A DNA stretch of 64,000 bases from JBGQOG01 sp052113705 (lineage in GTDB: Bacteria > Pseudomonadota > Alphaproteobacteria > Rhodobacterales > Rhodobacteraceae), in the NCBI RefSeq assembly GCF_052113705.1, contig NZ_JBGQOG010000006.1:62001-126000 (forward strand), read 5' to 3'. A program made the translations under genes and the position numbers. The notes below the pieces were generated by a model that had not been told where the DNA came from, ran no database searches, and saw nothing but the letters and a program-made list of their open reading frames with translations. This document shows, in pieces, positions 17,408-25,810 of this stretch. Position 1 is the first letter of the stretch. Each line of letters opens with the position of its first letter.

Positions 17408-17995
17408 TCAGCGGTCGTGCATCCCCTTGCCCGCCAGAATCCGCGGCACCGCCTTTTCGATGCGGTCGGCCCGGGTTTGCGCCTGTTTGGCGCCGGTGAA
17501 ATGCAACAGATAGCCGCGCTGCCGCCCCGGGGTCAGCGCCTCAAAGGCCGCCGCCAGCGCGTCATCCTCGGCCAGCCGCGCGCTCAGCTCCTCGGGCCAG
17601 TCGAGCGCGTCGGGCTCCAGCACCACCTTTACCCCCGCCTGCTCCAGCGCCAATGCCTCGGCAATGAAGGCGCGGATCTGTGCCTCTCCCGCCCGGATCT
17701 GCGCCAGATCGGTGAATTTCAGCAGCCGCACCGCGCGGGAATGCGCGCCGGGCGCGACCAGCCGCCCCTCCGGATCCGACAGCAGCACGCCCTTGAAAAA
17801 CGACAGCACGCAGGCGTCCTTCAGCCCCCAGAGCGTTGCCAGATTGGCATCCTGCCAGCAGTAGCAGGGCGCGCGCCATTTGAAGACCTCCTCCAGCGGG
17901 CTGTCCTGCAACAGCAACCGCAGCGCCTGCAACTCAGCCTGCCAGCGGCCTTCCCGCGCAAAAAACGCTGTGATTTTAGGATCTTCCACCGCCAT
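17408..17995 (-). CDS. YdeI/OmpD-associated family protein (DUF1801-like)
   Basis: Protein of 195 aa from the preferred ATG (GGAGGG 9 nt upstream); an extension of 8 codons exists. The N-terminal half (EVFKWRAPCYCWQDANLATLWGLKDACVLSFFKG) matches the DUF1801 fold. The C-terminal half (LSARLAEDDALAAAFEALTPGRQRGYLLHF...KQAQTRADRIEKAVPRILAGKG) matches the OmdA/YdeI-type domain with its TPGRQR motif. E. coli YdeI has been linked to peptide/bacteriocin protection, but no biochemical role is established for this class. No membrane segment. It is transcribed away from the iron-binding protein gene. Confidence 0.8.
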   Translation of the reverse strand: MAVEDPKITAFFAREGRWQAELQALRLLLQDSPLEEVFKWRAPCYCWQDANLATLWGLKDACVLSFFKGVLLSDPEGRLVAPGAHSRAVRLLKFTDLAQIRAGEAQIRAFIAEALALEQAGVKVVLEPDALDWPEELSARLAEDDALAAAFEALTPGRQRGYLLHFTGAKQAQTRADRIEKAVPRILAGKGMHDR

Positions 17996-18111
17996 CTGCC
18001 GCAACCCTCCCCGGCGCAAACGCCCCGCCCCAGAGTGCCGCCGCGCGGCGGATCTGTCCAGTCCGCCCGCCGCCGCGGCAAAGCGACCCGGCCAAAAGCC
18101 ACCACATCAGC

Positions 18112-18140
18112 TTGACCTGAGCAAATTGCTAAGGTTTAAG
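18112..18140 (+). promoter_or_regulatory. Promoter with palindromic operator for the iron-binding protein gene
   Basis: TTGACC (18112-18117) and TTTAAG (18135-18140) are spaced by exactly 17 nt, a sigma-70-type promoter. Lying between and touching both is CTGAGCAAATTGCTAAG (18117-18133), a near-perfect palindrome with AGCAA/TTGCT arms. A repressor bound there would block RNA polymerase. Iron-responsive control is the natural guess from the product; the regulator is not identified. Confidence 0.6.
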
Positions 18141-18167
18141 CAGGCAACCCATTCACAGGAGTCCCCG

Positions 18168-19193
18168 ATGCTGCGCGCGCTTCTTGCCACTACCCTGCTG
18201 GCTGCCCCCCTGCTCACCTCTGCCGCTGTTGCCGAAGAGGTGAATGTCTACTCGCACCGCCAACCCGAACTGGTGCAGCCGCTGCTGGATGCTTTCACCG
18301 CCAAGACCGGCATCGCGGTCAATGTGGCCTTTGTCGACAGCGGCATGGTTGAGCGTCTGGTGGCCGAGGGCGACCGCAGCCCCGCCGATCTGGTGATGAC
18401 CGTCGACATCGCGCGGCTGGAACAGGTTGTGCAGGCGGGCGTGACGCAGGCGGTGGATGACCCGGCGCTGACCGCGGCGATTCCCGCCGCCTTCCGCGAT
18501 CCGGCGAACCAATGGTTCGGCCTGACCACCCGCGCCCGCATCGTCTATGCCAGCAAAGCGGCCGTCGCCGATGGCGACGTGACGAGCTATGAGGATCTGG
18601 CCGATCCGAAATGGAAGGGCCGCATCTGCACCCGCTCGTTCACCAATGATTACAACGTCGCGCTGACCGCCGCCTATCTCAAGCATCACGGCGAAGAGGC
18701 GACGCGCGACTGGCTCTTGGGCGTGAAGGCCAATCTGGCGAAAAAGCCCGAGGGCAATGACCGCTCTCAGGTGAAATCGATCTGGTCGGGCGAATGCGAC
18801 ATCAGCTTGGGCAACACCTATTACATGGGGCAGATGCTGGCCGATCCGGAGCAAAAGGAATATGCCGATTCCGTCCGCATCGTCTTCCCGGTGTTTGAAG
18901 ATGCCGCAGGCAACCCGACCGGCACCCATATGAACGTTTCGGGTGTGGCGATGACCAAAGCTGCGCCGAACAAGGACGCCGCGCTGAAGCTGATGGAATT
19001 CCTCGTCTCGGACGAGGCGCAACATATCTATGCCGAAACCAACAATGAATTCCCGGTGAAGCCGGGCGTTGAGGCCTCGGAACTGGTGAAAAGCTGGGGC
19101 AGCTTCACGCCGGACACGCTGACGCTGACCGACGTGGCCGAGCTGCGCCCGGCGGCGCTGAAGCTGATCGAAGAAGTGAACTTCGACGGCTAA
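18168..19193 (+). CDS. Periplasmic Fe(3+)-binding protein of an ABC transporter (FbpA/FutA type)
   Basis: The 341-aa exported protein has a signal peptide (LLATTLLAAPLLTSAAVAEE) followed by VNVYSHRQPELVQPLLDAFT, the typical opening of the bacterial ferric-binding protein family. GNTYYMGQML contains the paired tyrosines that bind iron in FbpA/FutA proteins. AGGAG precedes ATG 18168. No permease or ATPase gene follows; an intrinsic terminator lies right after the stop, so the rest of the transporter must be encoded elsewhere. The promoter holds a palindromic operator, in keeping with repression by a metal regulator. Confidence 0.9.
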   Translation: MLRALLATTLLAAPLLTSAAVAEEVNVYSHRQPELVQPLLDAFTAKTGIAVNVAFVDSGMVERLVAEGDRSPADLVMTVDIARLEQVVQAGVTQAVDDPALTAAIPAAFRDPANQWFGLTTRARIVYASKAAVADGDVTSYEDLADPKWKGRICTRSFTNDYNVALTAAYLKHHGEEATRDWLLGVKANLAKKPEGNDRSQVKSIWSGECDISLGNTYYMGQMLADPEQKEYADSVRIVFPVFEDAAGNPTGTHMNVSGVAMTKAAPNKDAALKLMEFLVSDEAQHIYAETNNEFPVKPGVEASELVKSWGSFTPDTLTLTDVAELRPAALKLIEEVNFDG

Positions 19194-19217
19194 GTCTTGG
19201 AGATATCACTGATATTG

Positions 19218-19243
19218 AAAAGCCCCGCCATGGCGGGGCTTTT
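19218..19243. terminator. Intrinsic terminator after the iron-binding protein gene
   Basis: A 13-bp perfect palindrome, arms AAAAGCCCCGCCA and TGGCGGGGCTTTT, followed by a further T. It serves the + strand gene ending at 19193 and possibly the - strand gene ending at 19291. Confidence 0.88.
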
Positions 19244-19290
19244 TCACTTTTGGCACGGGGGGCGCTGGATTGCGTGGGCCGCGCAGGCCC

Positions 19291-20088
19291 TCATTCGGCG
19301 GCAATCACCATCGGATGCGGCAGGTGCTGTTCAACCGTCACCCCCGGCAGCGCGCCCAGCTTTTCCAGGTCCTGCGCATCCCGGGCACGCAGGCGGGCGG
19401 CCTGCTCGGGCGTGAAGGCGGCGATCGGATCGGGCTGCGGCTGGCGGGCATGATGCGCGGCCAGACGCGCGCTTTGGCGCGGCGACAGGCTGACGCCCTG
19501 CCGGTAGAGGCGTTGCAGCATGGCCAGGCCGGTGTCGGGGATCTGCGTCGCCGTTTGCGGCGCGGGCAAAGCCGCGATCAGCTGCGACAGCCGCGCTGCA
19601 TCAGCCCCTGCGGGCATCAGCGCATCCAGCACCTCGGCGGCGCAGGGATCGCGGGTCAGGATCACCGTTTCTCTCGGCGCCACAGCACCGATCACTTCGC
19701 AGATCACCTCGTGCCAGCCGCGCCGCTCATCGCTCAGCGCCTCGGCCATCTCGGCAAAGGGCACCATCTGCCGCCGCTGCGCCAGCAGCCGCCAGAGTTG
19801 CGGCAGATAGGTGTCGCGCCCCGGCAGCAACAGCACCAGCCGGGCCACCGGCAGCTCTTGCCGCGCGGCAAAGCTGCGGGCGCGCAGGCTGGCATCGCTG
19901 AAGAACCCCGAGAGCCCGCCCGGCAACCGCCCCATCAGCGCATCCTCAACGCCGATGCCCGCGCCCGCCTCGCGTTCTTGCGCCAGACAGCGCGCCAGTT
20001 GCCGCGGCAAGGCGCTGGCGCCCGGGGCGGTCAGAAACAGGGTCATCTCAGGCGAGGTCTCAGGCGCGGTCGCAGTTTCAGGATGCAT
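19291..20088 (-). CDS. Hypothetical protein, 265 aa
   Basis: I do not recognise a family. The preferred start is ATG 20088, with AGAGGC 6 nt upstream. The protein is rich in Ala, Arg and Leu. It has no signal peptide or membrane helix. Segments such as RLVLLLPGRDTYLPQLWRLL, FSDASLRARSFAARQELP and ETVILTRDPCAAEVLDALM suggest an alpha/beta fold; a distant relation to sulfotransferase-like or surface-polysaccharide proteins is possible but unsupported. The gene is monocistronic. Its upstream region, shared with the nucleoside hydrolase gene, contains four TTAA sequences including a full CtrA-type site. Confidence 0.6.
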   Translation of the reverse strand: MHPETATAPETSPEMTLFLTAPGASALPRQLARCLAQEREAGAGIGVEDALMGRLPGGLSGFFSDASLRARSFAARQELPVARLVLLLPGRDTYLPQLWRLLAQRRQMVPFAEMAEALSDERRGWHEVICEVIGAVAPRETVILTRDPCAAEVLDALMPAGADAARLSQLIAALPAPQTATQIPDTGLAMLQRLYRQGVSLSPRQSARLAAHHARQPQPDPIAAFTPEQAARLRARDAQDLEKLGALPGVTVEQHLPHPMVIAAE

Positions 20089-20221
20089 GGTCAAGCCTCT
20101 GGGGTTAAGCCTTCGGGGTCTTCAGCGTCGGGGTTTGGGCGGCCACACTGCCGGGCGTTCATAAAGGTTAACACCACCTAGATGCAGAGGGATTATGGCC
20201 AGATTAGGGCGCCAATTCTGG

Positions 20222-20236
20222 TTAATTTGGGGTTAA
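20222..20236. promoter_or_regulatory. CtrA-type box TTAA-N7-TTAA
   Basis: TTAA (20222-20225), seven nucleotides, TTAA (20233-20236), followed by AC, fits the CtrA consensus TTAA-N7-TTAAC. Further TTAA half sites occur at about 20105 and 20168. TTAA is rare in such GC-rich DNA, so four in 135 bp is notable. The box lies between divergent genes, 134 nt from the left one and 106 nt from the right one. Confidence 0.45.
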
Positions 20237-20341
20237 ACTCCGGCATCTGCGCGCAATTTTCCGCGCCCGTGGCAGAATTTTTACCAACTGGACATTATCG
20301 GCGGCCTTCGCCACTCTGCGCCAAAATTTCCCGGAGGCAGC

Positions 20342-21307
20342 ATGTCCGCGCAGCGCAAGATCATCATTGATACCGACCCCGGCCAGGACGATGCCGTGGC
20401 CATTTTGCTGGCCTTGGCCAGCCCCGAGCTGGAGGTTCTGGGCATCACCTGCGTCGCGGGCAATGTACCGCTGCCGCTGACGGAAAAGAACGCACGGGTG
20501 ATCTGCGAGCTGGCGGGCAAGCCCGGGACCCGCGTCTTTGCGGGCTGCGACGCACCGCTCAGCCGCGCGCTAGTGACGGCCGAGCATGTGCATGGCAAGA
20601 CAGGTCTGGATGGCATTGCCCTGCCCGATCCGGTGATGCCGTTGCAAGCGCAGCATGCGGTGGATTTCATCATCGAGACCCTGCGCGCCGAGGCACCGGG
20701 CACGGTGACGCTCTGCCCGCTGGGGCCGCTGACCAACATCGCCACCGCCTTGCAGCGCGCGCCCGATATTGCCAGCCGCATTCAGAGCATCGTGCTGATG
20801 GGCGGCGCCTATTTCGAGGTGGGCAACATCACCCCCGCCGCCGAGTTCAACATTTACGTTGACCCGGAAGCCGCTGAAATCGTGTTCAAATGCGGCGCGC
20901 CGATTGTGGTCTTGCCGCTGGATGTGACGCATAAGGCACTGACCAGCCGCGCACGGGTGCAGGGTTTCCGCGACATCGGCGGCACTCTGGGCGAGGCTTT
21001 GGCCAGCTGGACCGAATTCTTTGAGCGTTTCGATGTGGCGAAATACGGCCATGAGGGCGCGCCGCTGCACGACCCCTGCGTCATCGGCTATCTGCTGGCG
21101 CCCGAGCTTTTCGCGGGCCGCTTCATCAATGTCGAGATCGAGACGCAATCGCCGCTGACCCTGGGGATGACCGTCGCCGATTGGTGGGGGGTGACCGGGC
21201 GCGCGCCGAATGCGCTGTTCCTCGATCAGATCGACACGCCGGCGTTCTTTGAGATGCTGACCCGGCGGATTGCCACGTTGAACGCGCCCGCCGCCACCGC
21301 GCCCTGA
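20342..21307 (+). CDS. Inosine/uridine-preferring nucleoside hydrolase
   Basis: Ca-dependent N-ribosyl hydrolase that splits ribonucleosides to base and ribose for salvage. The 321-aa protein starts MSAQRKIIIDTDPGQDDAVA, carrying the DTDPGxDD calcium-binding signature, and contains LCPLGPLTNIATAL, VLMGGAYFEVGNITPAAEFNIYVDPEAA and the late HDP (APLHDPCVIGYLL). These cover the active-site residues of the IunH family. Ribosome site CGGAGG. Substrate preference cannot be read from sequence. It is followed by a short tandem duplication and selO on the same strand. Confidence 0.94.
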   Translation: MSAQRKIIIDTDPGQDDAVAILLALASPELEVLGITCVAGNVPLPLTEKNARVICELAGKPGTRVFAGCDAPLSRALVTAEHVHGKTGLDGIALPDPVMPLQAQHAVDFIIETLRAEAPGTVTLCPLGPLTNIATALQRAPDIASRIQSIVLMGGAYFEVGNITPAAEFNIYVDPEAAEIVFKCGAPIVVLPLDVTHKALTSRARVQGFRDIGGTLGEALASWTEFFERFDVAKYGHEGAPLHDPCVIGYLLAPELFAGRFINVEIETQSPLTLGMTVADWWGVTGRAPNALFLDQIDTPAFFEMLTRRIATLNAPAATAP

Positions 21308-21346
21308 GGGCAGCGCAGGCGGTGGCTTGCGCGATCAACCTGTGAC

Positions 21347-21374
21347 GATCAGACTGGCTCGATCAGACTGGCTC
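21347..21374. repeat. 14-bp tandem duplication upstream of selO
   Basis: GATCAGACTGGCTC occurs twice back to back (21347-21360, 21361-21374), with a partial third copy (GAACAGGCTG) after it. It lies in the 204-nt spacer between the nucleoside hydrolase and selO genes. Probably a recent slippage event; no function inferred. Confidence 0.7.
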
Positions 21375-21511
21375 GAACAGGCTGTGGTTTGCGGTAAAAT
21401 GCGGGTTTCGGGCTGGTCCTTTGCCCGCCCGCGCCCCATATCGGGGCCAAAGGACCCAGCCTCCGCATCGGGGGCGCGGACCCGGCCCCTCTCAGGGGCA
21501 AAGGAGTTGCC

Positions 21512-22945
21512 ATGACCGCCCTGCCCACCACCCTGCCCTTTGACAACAGCTATGCCCGCCTGCCCGCGCGTTTCTTCGTGCCGCAGGACCCGCAACCGGT
21601 GCCCGCGCCGCAGCTTTTGGCATTGAACAGTGATCTTGCGCGCAGCCTCGGGCTGGATCCGGACTGGCTGGCGGGGCCGGAGGGGGTTCAGATGCTGGCC
21701 GGGAACCATTGGCCCGAAGGGGCAGAGCCGATTGCGCAGGCCTATGCCGGGCATCAGTTCGGCGGCTTCAACCCGCAGCTGGGCGATGGCCGCGCGGTGC
21801 TGCTGGGTGAGGTTCTGACCGATGCGGGTCGCTTTGACATTCAGCTGAAGGGCTCCGGCCCCACCGCCTTTTCGCGCCGGGGCGATGGCCGCGCGTGGAT
21901 GGGGCCGGTGGTGCGGGAATATCTGGTGTCGGAGGCGATGGCGGCGCTCGGCGTACCAACCACCCGCGCGCTCGCCGCCGTCGCCACGGGGGCGGTGGTG
22001 CCGCGCGATGGCTTTGCCCGCCCGGGGGCGGTCCTCTGCCGTGTCGCCGCCAGCCATATCCGCGTGGGCACCTTCCAGTATTTCGCCGCCCGGCAGGACC
22101 GCGAGGCGCTGGAAGTGCTGACCGCGCATACCATTGCCCGGCATTACCCGCAGGCCACCGGGCCGCTGGATCTGTTGCGGCTGGTGGCCGAAGCGCAGGC
22201 GCGGCTGATCGCCCGCTGGATGGCGCTCGGCTTCATCCACGGCGTGATGAACACCGACAATATGGCGGTGTCGGGCGAGACCATTGATTACGGCCCCTGC
22301 GCCTTCATGGATGCCTATCACCCGGAAACGGTGTTTTCCTTCATCGACCAGCGCGGGCGTTATGCCTGGGCGAACCAGCCGCAAATCGGGGCCTGGAATC
22401 TGGCGCAACTCGCCACAGCGCTCCTGCCGCTGATCGGCGAGGATGAGGCGGCGATCGAGGAGGCGACGGCGGCGCTCGCCACCTATGCCGAGCTGTTTCA
22501 GGCGGAATGGCTGCGCCTCTTCGCGGCGAAAATCGGCATCTCGGCCCCCCGCCCAGAGGACCGCGCGCTGATCGAGGCGCTGCTGAGCCGGATGGCGGTG
22601 GAGCGCGCCGATTTCACCCGCACCTTCCGCGGCCTGGCCACCGGGCAGGCACGGCGCGAATTTGCCGATCCGCAGGCCTTTGACAGCTGGGCACCGGGAT
22701 GGCAGGCGCGGCTGCTGGATGAGGCCGATCCGCAGGCGGTGATGGCTGCGGCCAATCCCGTCCGCATCCCGCGCAACCATCAGGTCGAGGCGGTGATCCA
22801 GGCGGCGGTCGAGGGCGACATGGCCCCGTTCCACCGCCTGCATGCCGCGCTGCAAGCGCCCTTTGAGGACCGCGCCGACTGGGCCGATCTCTCGGATGCG
22901 CCGCGCCCGGAAGAACGCGTGGCGCGGACCTTCTGCGGTACCTGA
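21512..22945 (+). CDS. selO: SelO (YdiU) protein adenylyltransferase pseudokinase
   Basis: SelO proteins have a kinase fold with the nucleotide flipped and transfer AMP to Ser/Thr/Tyr residues of target proteins, with links to redox stress. The 477-aa protein has YAGHQFGGFNPQLGDGRAVLLGE, LKGSGPTAFSRRGDGRA, the catalytic-loop region GVMNTDNMAVSGETIDYGPCAFMD, and a cysteine three residues from the C-terminus (TFCGT), where many homologues carry Cys or selenocysteine. Ribosome site AAGGAG 6 nt before the ATG. Length is normal for a short bacterial SelO. The EamA transporter gene follows after 84 nt and may be cotranscribed. Confidence 0.95.
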   Translation: MTALPTTLPFDNSYARLPARFFVPQDPQPVPAPQLLALNSDLARSLGLDPDWLAGPEGVQMLAGNHWPEGAEPIAQAYAGHQFGGFNPQLGDGRAVLLGEVLTDAGRFDIQLKGSGPTAFSRRGDGRAWMGPVVREYLVSEAMAALGVPTTRALAAVATGAVVPRDGFARPGAVLCRVAASHIRVGTFQYFAARQDREALEVLTAHTIARHYPQATGPLDLLRLVAEAQARLIARWMALGFIHGVMNTDNMAVSGETIDYGPCAFMDAYHPETVFSFIDQRGRYAWANQPQIGAWNLAQLATALLPLIGEDEAAIEEATAALATYAELFQAEWLRLFAAKIGISAPRPEDRALIEALLSRMAVERADFTRTFRGLATGQARREFADPQAFDSWAPGWQARLLDEADPQAVMAAANPVRIPRNHQVEAVIQAAVEGDMAPFHRLHAALQAPFEDRADWADLSDAPRPEERVARTFCGT

Positions 22946-23029
22946 GCACCGTCTCTGGCGCCCCTTTACCCGCCCGGGTTGTCGCGCTATGGGCTGGGGC
23001 GCCCCCTGTCGGGCACCGGGGGGAGCCAC

Positions 23030-23902
23030 ATGGACAATCTGCGCGCCAGTCTGCTGATGATCGCCGCCATGGCGGGTTTCGCGGTCGAGGACATGTTCGT
23101 CAAAGCCCTGGCCAAGACGCTGCCGGTGGGCGAGATCCTCGCCCTTCTGGGCGGTTGCGGCGCGGTGGTCTTTGCCACCGGCGCGGCCTTCCGGCGCGAG
23201 CGGATCTGGTCGCGCGATCTTCTGGCCCCCACCGTCGTGCTGCGCAATCTGGGCGAACTCATTGGCACCATGGGCTTTGTGCTGGCGGTGGCGCTGACGC
23301 CCCTGGCGGAGGCTTCGGCTATCCTGCAGGCGCTGCCGCTGGTGGTGACGCTGGGCGCGGCGCTCTTTCTTGGCGAGACCGTCGGCTGGCGGCGCTGGAC
23401 GGCGATTACGGTGGGGTTTCTGGGCGTGCTGGTGGTGATCCGCCCCGGCCTCTCGGGGTTCAACCCGCTCTCGATTCTCGCGGTGATGGGCGTCATCGGC
23501 CTTGGCATCCGCGATGTGGTGACGCGCCGGGTGCCCAAACGCATCTCAAGCTGGCAGCTCTCCACCTCAGCCTTCGCGATTCTGGTCCCGGCGGGCCTGA
23601 TCCTGATGGTGATGATGGGCGACAGCGCCCGCATGCCCAGCCCGCTGCAATTCGCAGCACTTCTGGGGGCAATCATCTGCGGCGTGCTCGGCTATCTCGC
23701 CCTCATCGCCGCGATGCGGATGGGCGACACTTCGGCGGTGACCCCGTTCCGCTACACGCGGCTTCTCTGCGCCATCGTCATCGGCTGGGCGGTGTTCGGC
23801 GAGGTGCCCGATCTGACCACCTTGCTCGGCGGCGCGATCATCGTGGCCTCGGGCCTCTACACGCTGATCCGCGAAGCCCGCCTGAAACGCCGGAGTGCCT
23901 GA
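23030..23902 (+). CDS. EamA/DMT-family transporter
   Basis: Integral membrane protein of 290 aa with about ten hydrophobic helices in two repeated EamA halves (first half starts LLMIAAMAGFAVEDMFVKAL; second LSILAVMGVIGLGIRDVVTR). The motif PLAEASAILQALPLVVTLGA is typical of drug/metabolite exporters of the RhaT/YdcZ/EamA superfamily. The start is at MDNLRAS because GGGGGAG lies just upstream; a 17-codon extension is not hydrophobic. The substrate is unknown. It sits between selO and eno on the same strand without an obvious terminator before eno. Confidence 0.88.
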   Translation: MDNLRASLLMIAAMAGFAVEDMFVKALAKTLPVGEILALLGGCGAVVFATGAAFRRERIWSRDLLAPTVVLRNLGELIGTMGFVLAVALTPLAEASAILQALPLVVTLGAALFLGETVGWRRWTAITVGFLGVLVVIRPGLSGFNPLSILAVMGVIGLGIRDVVTRRVPKRISSWQLSTSAFAILVPAGLILMVMMGDSARMPSPLQFAALLGAIICGVLGYLALIAAMRMGDTSAVTPFRYTRLLCAIVIGWAVFGEVPDLTTLLGGAIIVASGLYTLIREARLKRRSA

Positions 23903-23965
23903 ACCCCTTTCCCCAAGCACAGCACCGGGTTATAGACAGGCGAACGCCACTCCAGGGGGGACCCC

Positions 23966-25243
23966 ATGAGCACCATCATCGACATTCACGCCCGCGAAAT
24001 CCTTGACAGCCGGGGCAACCCGACGGTTGAAGTTGACGTGATCCTGGAAGACGGCACCATGGGCCGCGCTGCGGTTCCCTCGGGCGCCTCGACCGGCGCG
24101 CATGAGGCGGTGGAAAAGCGCGATGGCGACAAATCGCGCTACATGGGCAAGGGCGTGCTGGAGGCCGTGGCCGCGGTCAACGGCGAGCTGGCCGAAGCCC
24201 TCGTGGGCGAAGATGCCACCGAGCAGGTCGCCATCGACCGCATGATGATCGAACTCGACGGCACCCATAACAAGGGCCGCCTTGGCGCCAATGCCATCCT
24301 CGGCATCTCGATGGCCGTAGCCAAAGCCGCCGCCGATTTCACCTCGCAGCCGCTCTACCGCTATGTCGGCGGCACCTCGGCGCGGATCCTGCCGGTGCCG
24401 ATGATGAACATCATCAATGGCGGCGAACATGCCGACAACCCGATCGACATTCAGGAATTCATGATCATGCCGGTGGCCGCCGCGAATATCCGCGAAGCCG
24501 TCCGCATGGGCTCGGAAGTCTTCCACACGCTGAAGAAAGAGCTGTCGGCGGCAGGCCTCTCGACCGGGATCGGCGATGAGGGCGGCTTTGCCCCCAACCT
24601 GTCCTCAAGCCGCGACGCGCTGGATTTCATCCTGAAATCCATCGAAAAAGCCGGCTACAAACCGGGCGAAGACATCTATCTGGCCCTCGATTGCGCCTCG
24701 ACCGAATATTTCAAAGGCGGCAAATACGAGATGAAGGGCGAAGGCAAATCGCTCTCGATCCAGGAGAATGTCGATTACCTCGCCGCCCTTTGCGCCGATT
24801 ACCCGATCATCTCGATCGAAGACGGCTGCTCGGAAGATGACTGGGAAGGCTGGAAACTCTTGACCGACACCCTGGGCAAAAAAGTCCAACTGGTCGGCGA
24901 CGATCTCTTCGTGACCAACCCGGAACGTCTGGCCCGCGGCATTGCCGAAGGCTGCGCCAACTCCCTCTTGGTGAAGGTGAACCAGATCGGCACGTTGACC
25001 GAGACACTGGACGCCGTGCGCATGGCCGACCGCGCCCGTTATTCCTCGGTGATGTCGCACCGCTCGGGCGAGACCGAAGACGCGACCATCGCCGATCTGG
25101 CGGTCGCCACCAACTGCGGCCAGATCAAGACCGGCTCGCTCGCGCGCTCGGACCGGCTGGCGAAATACAACCAGCTGATCCGCATCGAAGAAATGCTGGG
25201 CGAAACCGCCGAATACGCAGGCCGCTCGATCCTGAAAGGCTGA
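23966..25243 (+). CDS. eno: Enolase
   Basis: Glycolytic enzyme converting 2-phosphoglycerate to phosphoenolpyruvate, Mg-dependent and cytosolic, and often part of the RNA degradosome. The 425-aa sequence contains HAREILDSRGNPTVEVDV, VPSGASTGAHEAVE, MMNIINGGEHADN, the metal ligands in LALDCASTEYF, ISIEDGCSEDDWEGW and VGDDLFVTN, and SHRSGETEDATIADLAVA. All are canonical. An AGGGGGG Shine-Dalgarno precedes the start. A nested hairpin of the local repeat family and a terminator follow 50 nt downstream. Confidence 0.98.
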   Translation: MSTIIDIHAREILDSRGNPTVEVDVILEDGTMGRAAVPSGASTGAHEAVEKRDGDKSRYMGKGVLEAVAAVNGELAEALVGEDATEQVAIDRMMIELDGTHNKGRLGANAILGISMAVAKAAADFTSQPLYRYVGGTSARILPVPMMNIINGGEHADNPIDIQEFMIMPVAAANIREAVRMGSEVFHTLKKELSAAGLSTGIGDEGGFAPNLSSSRDALDFILKSIEKAGYKPGEDIYLALDCASTEYFKGGKYEMKGEGKSLSIQENVDYLAALCADYPIISIEDGCSEDDWEGWKLLTDTLGKKVQLVGDDLFVTNPERLARGIAEGCANSLLVKVNQIGTLTETLDAVRMADRARYSSVMSHRSGETEDATIADLAVATNCGQIKTGSLARSDRLAKYNQLIRIEEMLGETAEYAGRSILKG

Positions 25244-25284
25244 GCCTCAGCCAAAGGTCCAAGCCCCCGGGCTTGCTTCGTTCC

Positions 25285-25344
25285 AAATATCCCCGCCGGA
25301 GGCTCCCTCCGGCGGGTTTTCTATTGCCTCCGGCGGGGATATTT
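25285..25344. terminator. Nested palindromes after eno: terminator inside a REP-like repeat (copy 3)
   Basis: The outer arms AAATATCCCCGCCGGAGGC (25285-25303) and GCCTCCGGCGGGGATATTT (25326-25344) are perfect 19-bp inverted copies. Inside, CCCGCCGGAGG (25292-25302) can pair instead with CCTCCGGCGGG (25306-25316), followed by TTTT, forming a shorter hairpin of intrinsic-terminator type. The two folds exclude each other. The left border, GCTTGCTTCGTTCCAAATAT, resembles copy 1 near 6916. Confidence 0.75.
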
Positions 25345-25378
25345 TCAATCAGGCAAAGACCAGAAGGCAGGAGCCGCC

Positions 25379-25804
25379 ATGACAGCCGAAGAGATCATCA
25401 CCCTGCTGGACCTCGCGCCACATCCCGAAGGCGGGCATTACCGCCAGACTTGGGCGGCCGAAGCGGCACCCGGCGCGCGGCCTGCGGGCACCTGCATTTA
25501 TTTCCTGCTGAAGGCGGGCGAGCAGAGCCATTGGCACCGGGTGGATGCCGCCGAGATCTGGCTCTGGCATGCGGGGGCGCCTCTGGTCCTGTCGCTGGCG
25601 GAGACCGCCGCCGGGCCTGCGCGCGACCATCTGCTCGGGGCGGATCTGATCGCAGGCGAGCGGCCGCAGGGCATTGTCCCCGCCGGGTTCTGGCAGGCGG
25701 CGCGCAGTCTGGGCGACTGGACGCTGGTCAGCTGCACCGTCAGCCCCGGCTTTCAGTTCAGCGGCTTTGAGCTGGCGGCGCCGGGGTTTGACATTCCGCG
25801 CTGA
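25379..25804 (+). CDS. Cupin, DUF985 family
   Basis: Small 141-aa single-domain cupin. EIITLLDLAPHPEGGHYRQTW and CIYFLLKAGEQSHWHRVDAAEIWLWHAG are diagnostic for the DUF985 family, and the His-rich HWHR plus a downstream Glu would bind a metal in the barrel. Some members are annotated as sugar epimerase-like, but no reaction is established. GGAG precedes the ATG. It converges with anmK; only 6 nt separate the stops, leaving no room for a classical terminator. Confidence 0.85.
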   Translation: MTAEEIITLLDLAPHPEGGHYRQTWAAEAAPGARPAGTCIYFLLKAGEQSHWHRVDAAEIWLWHAGAPLVLSLAETAAGPARDHLLGADLIAGERPQGIVPAGFWQAARSLGDWTLVSCTVSPGFQFSGFELAAPGFDIPR

Positions 25805-25810
25805 GGCCAC

